Assembly: GCF_036541335.1 (NCBI RefSeq)
Contig: NZ_JAZHBO010000002.1
Coordinates: forward strand, 310,001-374,000
Source: Aquilutibacter rugosus
Lineage (GTDB): Bacteria; Pseudomonadota; Gammaproteobacteria; Xanthomonadales; Xanthomonadaceae
Direction of reading: 5' to 3'
Length of the DNA: 64,000 nucleotides
Shown here one piece after another: positions 62,194 through 64,000 of the stretch; within the stretch, counting starts at the first letter, position 1, and the number at the start of each line of letters is the position of its first letter. Made by a program: the position numbers and the translations under genes. The notes beneath the pieces are model-generated. The model saw only the letters and a list, made by a program, of their open reading frames with translations, ran no database searches and was not told the DNA's origin.

Positions 62194-64000
62194 TAGATCT
62201 TGCAGGCGCCACCGGCGCAGTCATCGGCCATGTCGTGCTGACCGTCGTCGGCGCCGTCACGGGTGTTGTGGTAGTACAGCGTCTTGAGACCGTATTTGTA
62301 AGCCGTCAGCAGGTCCTTGATCAGTACGCGCACCGGGACTTTACCGCCTTCGAAACGTTGCGGATCGTAGTTGGTGTTGGCCGAGATCGCCTGATCCACG
62401 AATTTCTGCATGATGCCGACCAGCTGCAGATAGCCGTCGTTGTCCGGGATCTCCCACAGCAGCTCGTACTGATGGCCGAGCGTGCGGATATCCGGTACTA
62501 CCTGGCGCAGAATGCCGTCCTTGGATTGCTTGACGCTGACCAGACCACGCGGCGGCTCAATGCCGTTGGTCGCATTGGAGATCTGGCTCGACGTCTCCGA
62601 AGGCATCAGCGCCGTCAGGGTGGAGTTGCGCAGTCCGTGCTTGCGGATGTCCTGACGCAGCGTCTCCCAATCAAGCTGCAGCGGCTCACTGCAAACCGCA
62701 TCGAGATCCTTCTTGTAGCTGTCGATCGGCAAAATGCCTTGCGCATAGGTAGTTTCGTCGAAGGCCGGGCAGGCACCCCGTTCTTTTGCCAGACGATTGG
62801 AGGCGCGGAGCAAGTGATATTGAATCGCTTCGAAGGCACGATGCGTAAGCGCGTTGGCCGAGCCATCGCTGTAGCGGACGCCGTTCTTGGCCAGGTAATT
62901 GGCAAAGTTGATCACGCCAATACCCAAGGTGCGGCGCTTCATGCTGGACTCGCGTGCGGCTTCGACCGGGTAGTCCTGATAGTCGAGCAATGCATCGAGC
63001 GAACGCACGGCGAGATCGGCCAGGTCTTCGAGTTCATCGAGCGATTCGATCGCGCCGAGGTTGAACGCAGACAGCGTACACAGCGCAATCTCGCCGCTGG
63101 TGTCGTGCAGATCGTTGAGCGGTCGCGTCGGCAGGGCAATTTCAAGACACAGGTTGGACTGGCGAATCGGAGCGACGCGCGGATCAAACGGGCTGTGGGT
63201 ATTACAGTGATCAACGTTCTGGATGTAAATGCGGCCGGTACCGGCGCGTTCCTGCATTAGCAGCGAGAACAGTTCGACGGCTTGAATCGAGCGCTTACGG
63301 ATCGAAGGGTCGGCCTCGTACTGCGCGTACAGTCGTTCAAATTCGGCCTGGTCGGCAAAGAACGCATCGTACAAACCCGGTACGTCATGCGGCGAGAACA
63401 GAGTGATGTTGCCGCCTTCGATCAGACGCTGATAGAGCAGACGGTTGATCTGCACGCCGTAGTCGATATGGCGGACGCGGTTTTCTTCGACGCCGCGATT
63501 GTTCTTGAGCACCAGCAGTGATTCGACTTCTAGGTGCCAGAGCGGATAGAACAGGGTGGCCGCACCGCCACGCACGCCGCCCTGCGAGCACGATTTCACA
63601 GCGCTCTGGAACAGCTTGAAGAACGGCAACATGCCGGTGTGCTGCGCTTCTCCACCGCGGATCGGACTGCCGACGGCACGGATTCGACCGGCGTTGATGC
63701 CGATGCCGGCACGCATGGATACGTAGCGCACGATGGCCGAGGTGGTGGCGTTGATGGAATCGAGCGAGTCATCGCACTCAATCAGCACGCAGGAGCTGAA
63801 CTGACGAGAAGGCGTGCGCACACCCGACATGATCGGCGTGGGCAGCGACAGCTTAAAGCCCGAGACCGCATCGTAAAAACGTTGAATGGTGGAAAGACGC
63901 GTGGCCGCCGGATACTCGGCAAACAGACACATGCCGATCAGCAGATACAACATCTGCGGCGACTCGTGGACCTGACGCGTGACGCGGTTCTGGACCAGGT
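62193..64000 (-). CDS. nrdA: Ribonucleoside-diphosphate reductase subunit alpha, 5' end outside the window
   Basis: The C-terminal 601 residues of the class Ia large subunit; the frame stays open to the window edge, so the N-terminal ATP-cone region is missing only because of truncation. Catalytic features are present: the SCVLIECDDS cysteine, the NLCLE site (Asn, Cys and Glu of the active site), the ALCTLSAFN cysteine, the paired tyrosines LYYHNT, and the C-terminal CAGGAC thiol pair that is reduced by thioredoxin or glutaredoxin. It reduces ribonucleoside diphosphates to deoxyribonucleotides under aerobic conditions. Confidence 0.97.
   Translation of the reverse strand, partial: LVQNRVTRQVHESPQMLYLLIGMCLFAEYPAATRLSTIQRFYDAVSGFKLSLPTPIMSGVRTPSRQFSSCVLIECDDSLDSINATTSAIVRYVSMRAGIGINAGRIRAVGSPIRGGEAQHTGMLPFFKLFQSAVKSCSQGGVRGGAATLFYPLWHLEVESLLVLKNNRGVEENRVRHIDYGVQINRLLYQRLIEGGNITLFSPHDVPGLYDAFFADQAEFERLYAQYEADPSIRKRSIQAVELFSLLMQERAGTGRIYIQNVDHCNTHSPFDPRVAPIRQSNLCLEIALPTRPLNDLHDTSGEIALCTLSAFNLGAIESLDELEDLADLAVRSLDALLDYQDYPVEAARESSMKRRTLGIGVINFANYLAKNGVRYSDGSANALTHRAFEAIQYHLLRASNRLAKERGACPAFDETTYAQGILPIDSYKKDLDAVCSEPLQLDWETLRQDIRKHGLRNSTLTALMPSETSSQISNATNGIEPPRGLVSVKQSKDGILRQVVPDIRTLGHQYELLWEIPDNDGYLQLVGIMQKFVDQAISANTNYDPQRFEGGKVPVRVLIKDLLTAYKYGLKTLYYHNTRDGADDGQHDMADDCAGGACKI

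Overview
The window is an ordinary, gene-dense piece of a gammaproteobacterial chromosome, most likely from the order Xanthomonadales (Lysobacterales). The pointers are: a 41-residue C-minus type bL36; a MetX-family protein of the serine O-succinyltransferase kind; the order sdhCDAB-sdhE-ygfX-lolC-lolD-comEC-msbA-lpxK-kdsB-uvrC-pgsA-tRNA; and a complete Ccm (system I) cytochrome c maturation operon. I cannot name the genus. I see no prophage, insertion sequence, CRISPR array, integrase or transposase, and no region whose coding style stands apart.

Layout. 1-2.7 kb, minus strand: a secreted von Willebrand A protein and YgfZ. 2.75-17.1 kb, plus strand: fourteen closely packed genes for succinate dehydrogenase and its assembly factors, lipoprotein export (Lol), DNA uptake (ComEC), lipid A/KDO synthesis (MsbA, LpxK, KdsB), excision repair (UvrC) and phosphatidylglycerol synthesis (PgsA). 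17.2-18.9 kb: tRNA-Gly, tRNA-Cys and a second tRNA-Gly, then a reversed PAS-sensor gene broken by one in-frame stop codon, then tRNA-Leu. 18.9-20.6 kb, plus strand: an FMN-binding glutamate-synthase-like protein and a 35-residue membrane peptide. 20.6-28.9 kb, minus strand: ccmABCDEF-dsbE-ccmH-ccmI, ending in a serine O-succinyltransferase-like gene and a cysteine dioxygenase-like gene. 29-31 kb: a transaminase and omega-amidase pair. 31-36.2 kb: a DUF445 protein, a LuxR-type regulator with a degenerate receiver, and RNase E. 36.7-39.1 kb: RluC, a TonB-C lipoprotein, PhhB and NfuA. 39-41.7 kb: a large low-complexity membrane protein and two monohaem cytochromes c. 41.9-49.5 kb: an RND efflux operon with one adaptor and two different pumps. 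49.5-53.1 kb, minus strand: an XRE regulator and an agmatine-to-putrescine operon (aguA, aguB) with a TraB/PrgY-family protein. 53.2-56.4 kb: rpmJ, cmk, rpsA and ihfB. 56.5-60.7 kb: lapB, a WecA-type transferase and a WbpM-type dehydratase. 60.8-64 kb, minus strand: aerobic ribonucleotide reductase (nrdA cut by the window edge, nrdB) with its YfaE-like ferredoxin.

Translational coupling is heavy: ATGA or similar overlaps join sdhC-sdhD, lolC-lolD, comEC-msbA-lpxK-kdsB-uvrC, almost every ccm junction, the two RND pumps, and aguA-aguB. The clearest regulatory sites are promoters for tRNA-Gly and rpmJ, several intrinsic terminators, and a perfect 22-bp palindrome upstream of the XRE gene.

I did not find a convincing new multi-gene system. 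The observations most worth following are the RND pump pair in which only one partner keeps the proton-relay residues, the degenerate-receiver regulator, the serine acylation and cysteine oxidation genes appended to the ccm operon, the TonB-C domain carried on a lipoprotein, and the nonsense-broken sensor inside the tRNA cluster.
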